Source: JBKPNZ01 sp046732895 (lineage in GTDB: Bacteria > Actinomycetota > Thermoleophilia > Solirubrobacterales > 70-9). Taken from it: a DNA stretch of 45,953 nucleotides. Location: the NCBI GenBank assembly GCA_046732895.1, contig JBKPNZ010000037.1, positions 1 to 45,953 of the forward strand, read 5' to 3'. The translations under genes and the position numbers were made by a program. The notes below the pieces were generated by a model. It was not told the origin of the DNA. It worked only from the letters and a program-made list of their open reading frames with translations, and did no database searches. Positions 17,089 through 24,514 of the stretch are shown here, one piece after another (within the stretch, counting starts at the first letter, position 1; each line of letters starts with the position of its first letter).

Positions 17089-17092
17089 CCGT

Positions 17093-18007
17093 TCAGAGGT
17101 TAGCCGCGCCACCGGCGAGGAGCTCGCCGTAGCCGGCGTCCTTCGTCGCTTCGATCGCCCCGGCCACCTCGAGCGCCTCGAGCCATCGCGGATCCTCAGC
17201 CGCGTACGGCTCGGCGGGCGGGCGCACGTTTCCCTGAGCCCAGGCGATCACCGGTGCTGGCACGTCCCGCCCGAGCGCTGCGTAGACCTCAGCCAGCGCG
17301 CCCGCGGGGTCGGCCCGCAGGTCCTCGTTGCGGACCAGGACGTAGCGGTTCCCGAACCGCTCGAGCCCATCACGCCCGGTGCGCTCGAAGCTGGCGCGCC
17401 ACACGAGCAGAACCCGCTCGGGGTTCGAGGGATCACGCACGCGCTTGCCCTCCGCGCGCACCAGCCCGCGCGAGATCGCTCGGCTCGACCAGAGCTTGCG
17501 CTTGGAGCGGTCGGCGAAGAAGTGATCGGCCGTCGGGAGCATCTCTCGCCGGCGCTGGCCCCGGCCGAGGACGATGGAGGCAGCCACCGCGCGTGGGTCC
17601 CGGACCACGTGCACAAGGGCCGCTCCGGCGTCGAGCTCCGCGAGCACCGGCACCTTTGACCAAAGGCGCGTCTCCTTGACGGCGGCCGGGGAGCGCTCGA
17701 GGAGCTCCGCCAGGAGCTCGCGGCAATGCGGGGGCAGGTCCGGCTCGAGCTCAAGCGGCGGCTTGCGGGGACCGCCCCAGTTGAACTCCTCGATCGGAAG
17801 ATCCGGATAGCGCCGATCCCGAAAGTCCGCGCGGAGCCGCCGCATCCGGGCGAAGGCGTCACCCTCGCGCGCCCCGCTGCCACCCCCCTCGGTGACGTCC
17901 TCCTCGCGCAGCGGCTCGTAGAAGCACTCGAGGTCCGGGTCCTCCTGGAGGGCGTCGTAGAGGATCGTCGTCCCCGAGCGCCGCATGCCCAGTACGAAGA
18001 GGTTCAC
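17093..18007 (-). CDS. Divergent sulfotransferase family protein
   Basis: A 304-aa protein starting at GTG 18007, which overlaps the upstream ST stop (GTGA); an open frame to 18046 is only extension into that neighbour. The PAPS loop MRRSGTTILYDALQEDP (8-24) and the 3'-phosphate motif VVRDPRAVAAS (Arg136, Ser144) are clear. Between them are CFYEPLREED and a Trp/Pro-rich region, not the HRRW/WGDKTP boxes of the tandem family. A long insert after Ser144 (GRGQRRREMLP...) also differs. It belongs to the wider Sulfotransfer_3 group; acceptor unknown. It is followed after 4 bp by purS. Confidence 0.82.
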   Translation of the reverse strand: MNLFVLGMRRSGTTILYDALQEDPDLECFYEPLREEDVTEGGGSGAREGDAFARMRRLRADFRDRRYPDLPIEEFNWGGPRKPPLELEPDLPPHCRELLAELLERSPAAVKETRLWSKVPVLAELDAGAALVHVVRDPRAVAASIVLGRGQRRREMLPTADHFFADRSKRKLWSSRAISRGLVRAEGKRVRDPSNPERVLLVWRASFERTGRDGLERFGNRYVLVRNEDLRADPAGALAEVYAALGRDVPAPVIAWAQGNVRPPAEPYAAEDPRWLEALEVAGAIEATKDAGYGELLAGGAANL

Positions 18008-18780
18008 GCGAAGTCCGGCCAGAGGCTCAGGTCGAGCTCGGGGCAAAGGCGGCCGAGCAGAGCGACGTCGTCGGCCAGGCGAGCGACGAGCTCGGCGCGC
18101 AGCTCGTCCGGAAGGTCCGGCTTGGTGCCGGCACCCGAGCGCTGCTGGAAGAGCTGCCGGGGCAGCTCGGCGGGCACCTCGAGCTCGAGGAACTCATACG
18201 TTCGCGCGAGCTCCTCGCCCGGGGCCGCAACCGCCCGCTCGAGCTGGAGGACGAGGACACGCTCACGAGGGAAGTGCTCGAGCACTCGCGCGAGCTGCTC
18301 CCCGTAGTGCGACCGGGCCAGGGCGTCTCCGGTCGCGACGAGGTTGATCGCGCCGCCCTCCTCTGTCGCCTGATGATGCGCCCGGGCGATGCCGGAGAGG
18401 TAGCGCTGAACGGGGTCGCGCAGCATCACGAGGATGCGTGCGTCCGGTGCCGCCCGGCGCAGAAGCGGAATCGTCCAGAAGTCGAGCATGTAGCGCGGGG
18501 TCCATTCGCCGGCGATCTGACCCGGGCCACGCGGGAACAGGCGGTGGTAGGTCTCGGCGAAATCGGCCGGCACCTCGCCGTTCCAGAAGCGGTTGAAGTA
18601 GTGGAGCTCCTTCGGGAGTCCCTGCCGCGGCGCGACCCGCTCGTGCTTGCGGATGCAGCGAGTCCACCACGTCGTCCCCGATCGCTGCGCGCCGACGCCG
18701 ACGAAGTCCGGCGGCCCGGTGCTCCAGCCAGGCGGGCACTCCGGTGGCTCCAGGCTGCGGGTCCAGCGCGGCTGCGGCAT
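18004..18780 (-). CDS. Heparan-sulfate-type sulfotransferase
   Basis: 258 aa, paralogue of the gene at 9401-10219. Shared blocks are GAQRSGTTWW (30-39), KELHYFNRFWNGEVPADFAE (57-76), GEWTPRYMLDFWT and LVMLRDPVQRYLSG (Arg121, Ser129). The P-loop has the standard Ser34 where the paralogue has Cys. The C-terminal CPELDLSLWPDF also matches. The pair indicates duplication of a GT/ST module. The start ATG at 18780 follows 27 bp after the stop of the next ST upstream; the stop overlaps the following ST's GTG. Confidence 0.88.
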   Translation of the reverse strand: MPQPRWTRSLEPPECPPGWSTGPPDFVGVGAQRSGTTWWTRCIRKHERVAPRQGLPKELHYFNRFWNGEVPADFAETYHRLFPRGPGQIAGEWTPRYMLDFWTIPLLRRAAPDARILVMLRDPVQRYLSGIARAHHQATEEGGAINLVATGDALARSHYGEQLARVLEHFPRERVLVLQLERAVAAPGEELARTYEFLELEVPAELPRQLFQQRSGAGTKPDLPDELRAELVARLADDVALLGRLCPELDLSLWPDFA

Positions 18781-18807
18781 CGCGCAAGCGTAGACGCGGG
18801 TGGCGCC

Positions 18808-19809
18808 CTACTCGGTCTCGACCGCAGCAGCGGAGCCGGCGCGGAGCAGCGGGACGCAGGTGACGCCGTCGGCTTCGAGGCGGTCGACGATGTCCCCGTA
18901 GCGGCACCGGATGTCCTCCGCGCGGCGGTCGGACAGGCCGCGGCGCCAGCGCTCCTGGTTGGCCTCCTCCGTGCTCATCTTGATCCGGATGAAGTTCCGC
19001 AGGCGCGGGCCCATGCTGACGCCCACGAACTTGGCGATCCGCTTTCCCGCCTGGCGGCGCTGCTCCACGAGCAGGCCCTCGAGGCGCACCTCGAGCAGAC
19101 GCCCCTCGGGAATGGCGCGGGCGCCGGCGTCGATCGCGCGAACCCTCCGCTCCCACCACTCGAGACCCTGGCTACGGGTCCGCGGGTAGGAGAGGCCGTG
19201 CGTCTGCGCGACCCGGGAGGCGGACGCGTCCCGCCCATCGCGTACCACGTGGATGAACTTCGCCTCGGGGAAGAGGCGCACCAGCGTCGGCGCCGCGGCG
19301 ACCACATCGGTGCTCTGCTCCACGAGCCCGCTCGCCCCCCGCTCGATCACGTTCGGCCACAAGAGGTCGAGGAACAGGCTCCGGCATGCGGCCTCCGGCT
19401 CCGCGTCGAAGCGGTCGTCGAAGCTCGCGACGGCCGCGTCGAAGCGCTCGCGGGGAAGGATGCGATGCATCCCCCGCCGTCGCCCCCGTTGGCGGCCCTT
19501 CCACCAGAAGCCATGAAGACGCTTCAGGAACTCCTGCTTGGTGACGCTGCCGTCGAGCAGGCCAGGGAAGCCGCGGTCCTCGACGTGGAAGCGGCACTCC
19601 ACCGGGATGGCCACGAACTTCTTGTGCCGCCCGATGAAGCGGGCCACGATGTGGGTTCCGCTGCGGCCGGTGCCGCCGACGAAGACGATCGGCTCGACCC
19701 GCTGAGCAGGTCGCTCCGCGGGCGTGTAGACACCCTCAGGCGCCCGCTTCAGCGCCGGAATGCCGGACGCATCGATCGCAGCCCGCTCTTCATCGTCGAT
19801 CGGTCGCAT
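18808..19809 (-). CDS. Divergent sulfotransferase family protein
   Basis: 333 aa. The PAPS loop is VGGTGRSGTHIVARFIG (44-60), followed by PVECRFHVEDRGFPGLLDG. The 3'-phosphate motif is HVVRDGRDASAS in the middle. A 40-residue N-terminal extension before the P-loop is charged and not hydrophobic. Neither the WGDKTP box of the tandem family nor the HFF box of the heparan type is present, so it is a third lineage. It starts 38 bp downstream of the purC stop and is probably read from the purC message. Substrate unknown. Confidence 0.82.
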   Translation of the reverse strand: MRPIDDEERAAIDASGIPALKRAPEGVYTPAERPAQRVEPIVFVGGTGRSGTHIVARFIGRHKKFVAIPVECRFHVEDRGFPGLLDGSVTKQEFLKRLHGFWWKGRQRGRRRGMHRILPRERFDAAVASFDDRFDAEPEAACRSLFLDLLWPNVIERGASGLVEQSTDVVAAAPTLVRLFPEAKFIHVVRDGRDASASRVAQTHGLSYPRTRSQGLEWWERRVRAIDAGARAIPEGRLLEVRLEGLLVEQRRQAGKRIAKFVGVSMGPRLRNFIRIKMSTEEANQERWRRGLSDRRAEDIRCRYGDIVDRLEADGVTCVPLLRAGSAAAVETE

Positions 19810-19847
19810 GGGCCGACGAGGTTAGAGCGCGCGCGTCGCCCGGCCGA

Positions 19848-20702
19848 CTAAAGCGTGCGCTCGGTGACGCGCTCGTACGCCTCGACGTAGCGGCCGCGCG
19901 TGTTCGCGACGACGTCGTCGGGGAGATCCGGGCCGGGCGGGGTGTGGTCCCAGCCGGACGCATCGAGCCAGTCGCGGACGTACTGCTTGTCGTATGAGTG
20001 CTGGGAGCGGCCGGGCTCGTACTCATCGGCCGGCCAGAAGCGCGAGGAGTCGGGGGTGAGGACCTCGTCGCCGAGGACCACCTCTGCGCCGGGCGAGGCG
20101 CCGAACTCGAATTTGGTGTCGGCGATGATGATGCCGCGCTCGGCCGCGTGTGCCGCGGCGTGGGAATAGAGCTCGATCGAGACGCGGCGCAGGTCCTCCA
20201 TCAGGTCGCGGTCGCCGATGATCTCGACGGCCCGGTCGAAGTCGATGTTCTCGTCGTGGTCCCCGATCTCGGCCTTCGTGGCTGGCGTGAAGATCGGCTC
20301 CGGCAGCCTCTGCGACTCCTGCAGGTGATCGGGCAGCTCGATCCCGCATACGGCGCCGGTCTTGGTGTACTCGCGCCAGCCTGAGCCGGACAAATACCCT
20401 CGGACCACGCACTCGACGGGGTACATGTCGAGGCGCTTCACGCGCAGGCCCCGCCCCTCGGCCTCGGGTGGGGCGTCCTGGGAGATGAAGTGGTTCGGGC
20501 AGATGTGCTCGGTTGTCTCGAACCAGAACACCGACATCTGCGTCAGCACCTTGCCCTTGTCAGGGATCGGCGTCGGCAGGATCACGTCGTAGGCCGAGAT
20601 CCGATCGGAGGCGACCATCAGGAGGTCATCCTCGAGCTCATAGATCTCGCGGACCTTGCCGCTGGCGCGGAGGCGAAGGTCGGCAAGGGCGGGTGAGCTC
20701 AT
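19848..20702 (-). CDS. purC: Phosphoribosylaminoimidazole-succinocarboxamide synthase PurC
   Basis: Joins CAIR and aspartate using ATP to give SAICAR. 284 aa with the family blocks GKVREIYELEDD, SDRISAYDVILPTPIPDKG, ECVVRGYLSGSGWREY, HDENIDFDRA, IIIADTKFEFG and DEVLTPDSSRFWP. In gene order it stands between purB and purS, as in an intact purine cluster, but ST genes are now on both sides. The start ATG at 20702 lies in a 58-bp divergent spacer with the plus-strand gene at 20761; TAGCAT 9 nt before the ATG could be its -10 box. Confidence 0.98.
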   Translation of the reverse strand: MSSPALADLRLRASGKVREIYELEDDLLMVASDRISAYDVILPTPIPDKGKVLTQMSVFWFETTEHICPNHFISQDAPPEAEGRGLRVKRLDMYPVECVVRGYLSGSGWREYTKTGAVCGIELPDHLQESQRLPEPIFTPATKAEIGDHDENIDFDRAVEIIGDRDLMEDLRRVSIELYSHAAAHAAERGIIIADTKFEFGASPGAEVVLGDEVLTPDSSRFWPADEYEPGRSQHSYDKQYVRDWLDASGWDHTPPGPDLPDDVVANTRGRYVEAYERVTERTL

Positions 20703-20718
20703 CGCCGCGCGATGCTAA

Positions 20719-20728
20719 CAACGCGTTG
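20719..20728. promoter_or_regulatory. 10-bp palindrome in the purC divergent spacer
   Basis: CAACGCGTTG is a perfect palindrome midway between the divergent starts of purC (20702) and the plus-strand gene at 20761. On the minus strand TAGCAT follows it closely, 9 nt before the purC ATG, so a bound regulator here would meet the polymerase. A 10-bp palindrome can arise by chance at this base composition, so the call is tentative. Confidence 0.25.
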
Positions 20729-20760
20729 CGACGCGCCCCGGTCTGGGTAGGCACGCGGCC

Positions 20761-21360
20761 ATGGACGAGATCCGGCCGGGCGTCTTCCACTGGAAGGCCT
20801 TCCACGAGGGCATCCGCACACAGGTCAGTTCGTATTACCTCGCGGAGCCGGCGACGCTGATCGACCCGATGCTTCCCGACGACGGCGTCAAGTGGTTCGA
20901 CGAGCACTCTGCGCCGGAGCGGATCGTCCTCACCAACCGGCATCACTATCGCCACAGCGCCGCCTTCTCGGAGGCGTTCGCCTGCCCCGTGCTCTGCCAC
21001 GAGGCAGGGCTCCACGAGTTCGGCCCGGACCAGCCTGTGAGCGGCTTCGTCTTCGGCGATGAGCTGGCGCCGGGTGTCACCGCGGTGGAGATCGGCGCCA
21101 TCTGCCCCGAGGAGACCGCTCTGCACATCGCCTCGGGCGACGGGATGATCGCCTTCGCCGACGCCCTGATCCGCTACGAGGACACGCCGCGGTTCGTCTC
21201 CGACGGGCTGCTCGGCGACGACCCGGAGGAGGTCAAGGCAGGACTCCGCGAGGCGTTCGAGCGCCTGCTCGAGCTCGACTTCGGCGACCTTCTGTTCGCC
21301 CACGGCGATCCGTTGCTCGGCGAGGGCCGGCAGGCGATCGTCGCCCTGGCTGGCGTCTGA
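20761..21360 (+). CDS. Metallo-beta-lactamase-fold protein with altered metal motif
   Basis: 199 aa. The opening DEIRPGVFHWKAFHEGIRTQVSSYYL and LIDPMLP are typical of MBL-fold hydrolases (strand pairs followed by a conserved Asp). The HxHxDH motif, however, reads R60-H-H-Y-R-H65: the first His and the Asp are both replaced by Arg, leaving His62 and His65. Later GDGMIAFADAL and LLFAHGDPLLGEG resemble the normal Asp- and His-bearing loops. Metal binding is therefore uncertain. It reads away from purC and is followed 33 bp later by a GT gene on the same strand. Confidence 0.7.
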   Translation: MDEIRPGVFHWKAFHEGIRTQVSSYYLAEPATLIDPMLPDDGVKWFDEHSAPERIVLTNRHHYRHSAAFSEAFACPVLCHEAGLHEFGPDQPVSGFVFGDELAPGVTAVEIGAICPEETALHIASGDGMIAFADALIRYEDTPRFVSDGLLGDDPEEVKAGLREAFERLLELDFGDLLFAHGDPLLGEGRQAIVALAGV

Positions 21361-21393
21361 GCCCCACCCACCCGCTCTATCCTCGCCGCGCCC

Positions 21394-22350
21394 GTGTCCA
21401 CCTGCTTTCTGCTCTGCGTCGAGCGCGGCCCGCTGGAGTCGCAGACGCTGCTGTGCGTGGAATCGCTGCGGCGGTGGGGAGGCGAGATGGCCGACTCACC
21501 CGTCTATACATTCGCCCCTCGCCCCGGCGACGAGCCCTCCGCCGCGACCGTCGATCGCCTCGGCGAGCTCGCCGTGCAGCATGTCCGGGAGCCGCTCAAC
21601 GCCGCGAATTCCGACCTGCCCCACTGCAACAAGGTCTACGTCTCGGCCTGGGCCGAGCGCGAGCTCGGCCACGACGTGCTGGTCTTCACGGACTCCGACA
21701 CTGTCTTCCTCCACGAGCCGGCCCTGCTCGCCGCCGCGGAATGGCCGGCGGCCGCCCGTCCGGTGGGTCAGACGAACGCGGGCTCGACCGGCGAGGGGCA
21801 CCGCAACGAGCCCGCCTGGCAGGCGCTCTACGACGAGCTCGGCGTCAAGGCCCGGCCCTTCTTGGAGTCGAACGTCGAGGGCGAGCGGATCCGCGCCTAC
21901 TTCAACGCCGGCCTGCTCGCGGTGCGCCGCGACTCGGGGATCCTGGGCGAGTGGCGTGACGCGCTCGACCGGCTGCTGGCCTCGAGCTTCGCCGAGCGCC
22001 ACGGCGGCGGCCGCAAGCAGCTTCGCAACCAGATCGACCAGCTCGCCTTCGCCGGCGTCGTCGCCGACCGGTTCGAGCGGATGCTGATCCTGCCCGCGAC
22101 CTACAACTACCCGCTGCCGAAGCGGATCCTGCAGCCGCCCGAGATGCAGGCGCTCGACCTCGATGACCTCGTGCACGTCCACGGCCACCGCTGGCTCCAC
22201 CTGCCGGGCTTCCTGCGGGAGGTCCACCCACCACTCGACGAGAGCTCCGAGCGCTACCGCTGGCTCGACTCCCGCCTGCCGCTGGAACCGACCATCGAAG
22301 GGCCATTCCGGTTCCCGGCGCCGGGCCGTGAGCGCGGCGAGTCAGCCTGA
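21394..22350 (+). CDS. Putative GT-A-fold glycosyltransferase with DSD motif
   Basis: 318 aa, paralogue of 7273-8277. Both open with a strand and CVERGPLESQTLL / CCESGPLEQQTLL, share CNKVYVSAWAERELG / ANKIYSGVAAERELG, and keep FTDSDTVFLHEP (Asp100 and Asp102 here). The central NQIDQLAFAGVVADR and VHVHGHRWLHLPGFLREV also align with the paralogue. Start is GTG 21394 (MSTCFLLCVE). It is on the plus strand whereas its paralogue is on the minus strand, so the copies have been inverted relative to each other. The 3' end overlaps the convergent ST gene by 9 bp. Confidence 0.65.
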   Translation: MSTCFLLCVERGPLESQTLLCVESLRRWGGEMADSPVYTFAPRPGDEPSAATVDRLGELAVQHVREPLNAANSDLPHCNKVYVSAWAERELGHDVLVFTDSDTVFLHEPALLAAAEWPAAARPVGQTNAGSTGEGHRNEPAWQALYDELGVKARPFLESNVEGERIRAYFNAGLLAVRRDSGILGEWRDALDRLLASSFAERHGGGRKQLRNQIDQLAFAGVVADRFERMLILPATYNYPLPKRILQPPEMQALDLDDLVHVHGHRWLHLPGFLREVHPPLDESSERYRWLDSRLPLEPTIEGPFRFPAPGRERGESA

Positions 22351-23229
22351 GTCAAGCCCGATCTCGGCGGCAAGCCCGCCGCAGATGCCGATCACCGTCT
22401 CTCGCTGTGCCTGGTCGAGGGGCTCGAGCCGCTCCCCGGCGCGCTCGGCACCTGCGAGGTCGAGGGACTTGGTGCGCTTGAAGACGCGGTTCGCGGACTC
22501 CAGGAGCCCCCCGCGTTCGTGCTCGTCGTCGAGCGCCTCGAGTTCCGGCAGCTCGGCACCGACCTCGAGGCCGAGCACGGCCTGCGTGATCGCGCCGATC
22601 GCGGCGGCCGGATCCGCGCAGAGCTCGTGGTAGAGGACCAGCCGGTCGACCTGGGCCCGGTCCGCCCAGAGCTTGCGGTTCACCGCTTCCCACTGCCGCG
22701 CCGCCTGGACCAGCTTGTCCTCGTCGGCCAGCTCGCGCCAGCCGGCCGGCTTGACGCCCCACCAGCCCTCCTCTGGGGTGCGATGGACGTGCTCGTTGTC
22801 AGCGTGCTTCTTCAGCAGCGAGAAGACGTTGGGAAGCGGACGCCTCACGATGCCCACGATGTGGGCCTCGGGGAAGGCGGCTCGCAGCCACGGCACGCGC
22901 ACCGTGTTGTAGGGGTTCTTGAGCACGAGGGCTCGCCGTTCGCCTGCGGGAAGCTCCGAGCGCAGGTGTTCAACGACCTCCGGCGTGGCCTCGGCCGCAC
23001 CCAGCTCGTGCCCGCGCTCGCCGCCATCGCGCTGGTAGAAGCTGCCGGCCGGGAACGCGCTCGGCGAGAACGGCGGCTCGTCCCCCCAGTACTCCTTGCC
23101 CTCCCATCGCACCGGGTTGGTGAACTCGTCGAGTCCCAGGAGCAGGCGCATGAGCAGGCTCGTCCCCGACTTCTGCAGCCCGACGACGAGCACGATCGGC
23201 GGCCCGCCGCCTTCGCGGCCCTCACTCAT
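22342..23229 (-). CDS. Divergent sulfotransferase family protein
   Basis: 295 aa from ATG 23229, which overlaps the upstream ST stop by 8 bp; GTG at 23235 is an alternative two codons earlier. The PAPS loop is VVGLQKSGTSLLMRLLLG (15-32), with Lys in place of the Arg of the tandem family. The probable 3'-phosphate motif is GIVRRPLPNVFS (Arg and Ser retained). ALVLKNPYNTVRVPW stands where a KTP-type box is expected. This is a fourth ST lineage in the window. It converges on the plus-strand GT with a 9-bp overlap. Confidence 0.8.
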   Translation of the reverse strand: MSEGREGGGPPIVLVVGLQKSGTSLLMRLLLGLDEFTNPVRWEGKEYWGDEPPFSPSAFPAGSFYQRDGGERGHELGAAEATPEVVEHLRSELPAGERRALVLKNPYNTVRVPWLRAAFPEAHIVGIVRRPLPNVFSLLKKHADNEHVHRTPEEGWWGVKPAGWRELADEDKLVQAARQWEAVNRKLWADRAQVDRLVLYHELCADPAAAIGAITQAVLGLEVGAELPELEALDDEHERGGLLESANRVFKRTKSLDLAGAERAGERLEPLDQAQRETVIGICGGLAAEIGLDSG

Positions 23230-24160
23230 CGGCACCCGCGGCCGTGGCCGCAGTCCCCTGGAGCTCGTAGCCCAGTTCGGTCAGGAGCTCCCCCGCGATC
23301 GACTCGAAGACGGCGAGGTCCTCGGCGCTCATCTCGCCACGCCAGCGATCGATTCGCCCAGGATCGGGGGGCTTCGTCGTCTGGGTGTGAAGAGCCATCC
23401 TGCTCTCGGCCGAGCGGGGCAGCTTCCCCTCCCATGCGGGAATGTCGCGATCGAGCTCGGCCAGCCGCTCCTCGGATCGGCGGTGGTAGTCGAGCATGAC
23501 CGGATCCCAGTCGAGCTCGATGTACTGGCACACCCGCCGGAGCACCGGCTCCGTGTCGGTGACCAGATCCTCGTAGCGGATCTCGAGGTAGTGATCCAGG
23601 CCGGCCCCCTGGCTGCGAGCGCGCTTGACGCGCTTGCGCCAGCGCCGGGCGACCTGCTCCATCGGCACCTCGCGCAGCGACAGGGAGGTGATCCGCGAGT
23701 GCGCAACGGCGCGGCCGTCCCGGATCACGTGCACGAATCGCGCCTCCGGCAGCGTCCGCGCGATGCGCCGCATGTGCATGGTGTAGCCGGGCGTCTTGTC
23801 GCCCCAGCGGGGCTTGCCCTGCTTCTCGGCATAGAGCTCGAAGAACGCGCGCAGCGCGCTCCGTGCCCGGATGGGATCGAGCATCGCCCACCGCTCACGC
23901 AACTCGCCGGGCTCGATTCCGAAGTCGCCCCACTTGCGATGGCTCGTGACGGCCTCCAGCAGGTCGTCGGCGCTCGCACCGTCCTTACGTGCCGCGGCGA
24001 TGAGATCCGGGACGAAGCCGGTCTCGGGCGGCATCGCGAGCGCAGGGTGGGCGTCGAGCATCAGCCGAAGCAGGGTCGTGCCCGAGCGTCCGACGCCGAC
24101 CACGAATGGGGCCGGAGGACGCTTAGGTCGCCGTCGCAGCGGATTCCGCATGCGCACCAT
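23222..24160 (-). CDS. PAPS-dependent sulfotransferase family protein (tandem family)
   Basis: A 312-aa outlying member of the tandem family, separated from the main run by the purine genes. The loop GVGRSGTTLLRLMLDAHP, WGDKTPGY and VIRDGRAVAHS are present; the last has Ala and His where the array has Asp and Leu, a change next to the 3'-phosphate site. The start is set at ATG 24160 (MVRMRNPLRRR); ATGs at 24151 and 24196 are also in frame, the latter falling inside the csoR operator. It is divergent from csoR, so the two may share the regulatory spacer. Confidence 0.87.
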   Translation of the reverse strand: MVRMRNPLRRRPKRPPAPFVVGVGRSGTTLLRLMLDAHPALAMPPETGFVPDLIAAARKDGASADDLLEAVTSHRKWGDFGIEPGELRERWAMLDPIRARSALRAFFELYAEKQGKPRWGDKTPGYTMHMRRIARTLPEARFVHVIRDGRAVAHSRITSLSLREVPMEQVARRWRKRVKRARSQGAGLDHYLEIRYEDLVTDTEPVLRRVCQYIELDWDPVMLDYHRRSEERLAELDRDIPAWEGKLPRSAESRMALHTQTTKPPDPGRIDRWRGEMSAEDLAVFESIAGELLTELGYELQGTAATAAGADE

Positions 24161-24194
24161 GAAACCGGATGCCGACTGCGGGTGGGCGGAGTCC

Positions 24195-24214
24195 ATACCC
24201 CCGGGCGGTATAGT
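24195..24214 (+). promoter_or_regulatory. CsoR-type operator overlapping the csoR -10 box
   Basis: ATACCCCCGGGCGGTAT (24195-24211) has perfect ATACC/GGTAT arms around a GC-rich centre, the form known for CsoR-family operators. TATAGT (24209-24214) overlaps its right arm and ends 6 nt before the csoR ATG at 24221, the spacing of a -10 box on a leaderless transcript. Repressor bound here would block its own promoter and might also affect the divergent ST gene. Confidence 0.75.
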
Positions 24215-24220
24215 CAGCAC

Positions 24221-24514
24221 ATGGCTCAGCCGCCCGGATACCTGGAGAGCAAGGACGCCATCCTCAATCGCCTCAGCCGGATCGAGGGGCAGGTGCGAGG
24301 CGTGCGCCGGATGGTCGAGGACGAGACCTACTGCATCGACGTCCTCACCCAGCTAGGCGCCGTGGGCAAGGCGCTCGACGGAGTCGGGCTGGCGCTGCTC
24401 TCCGATCACACGAACCACTGTGTCCGCGACGCCGTCGCCAAGGGCGGCAGCGAGGCCGACGAGAAGGTCGAGGAGCTCCTCGCGGCCGTCGAGCGCTTCG
24501 CTCGGGTGAGCTAG
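24221..24514 (+). CDS. csoR: CsoR-family metal-sensing transcriptional repressor
   Basis: 97 aa, all-helical DUF156/CsoR family. It begins with a short tail and NRLSRIEGQVRGVRRMVED, where basic residues contact DNA. The metal ligands Cys38, His63 and Cys67 (TYCIDVL, SDHTNHCV) fit the Cys-His-Cys set of copper sensors rather than nickel- or formaldehyde-responsive members. Cu(I) binding would release the operator just upstream. No copper ATPase or chaperone is adjacent, so its targets must lie elsewhere. The stop interlocks with the convergent purB stop (CTAG, 24511-24514). It is an isolated plus-strand gene inside the purine cluster. Confidence 0.92.
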   Translation: MAQPPGYLESKDAILNRLSRIEGQVRGVRRMVEDETYCIDVLTQLGAVGKALDGVGLALLSDHTNHCVRDAVAKGGSEADEKVEELLAAVERFARVS

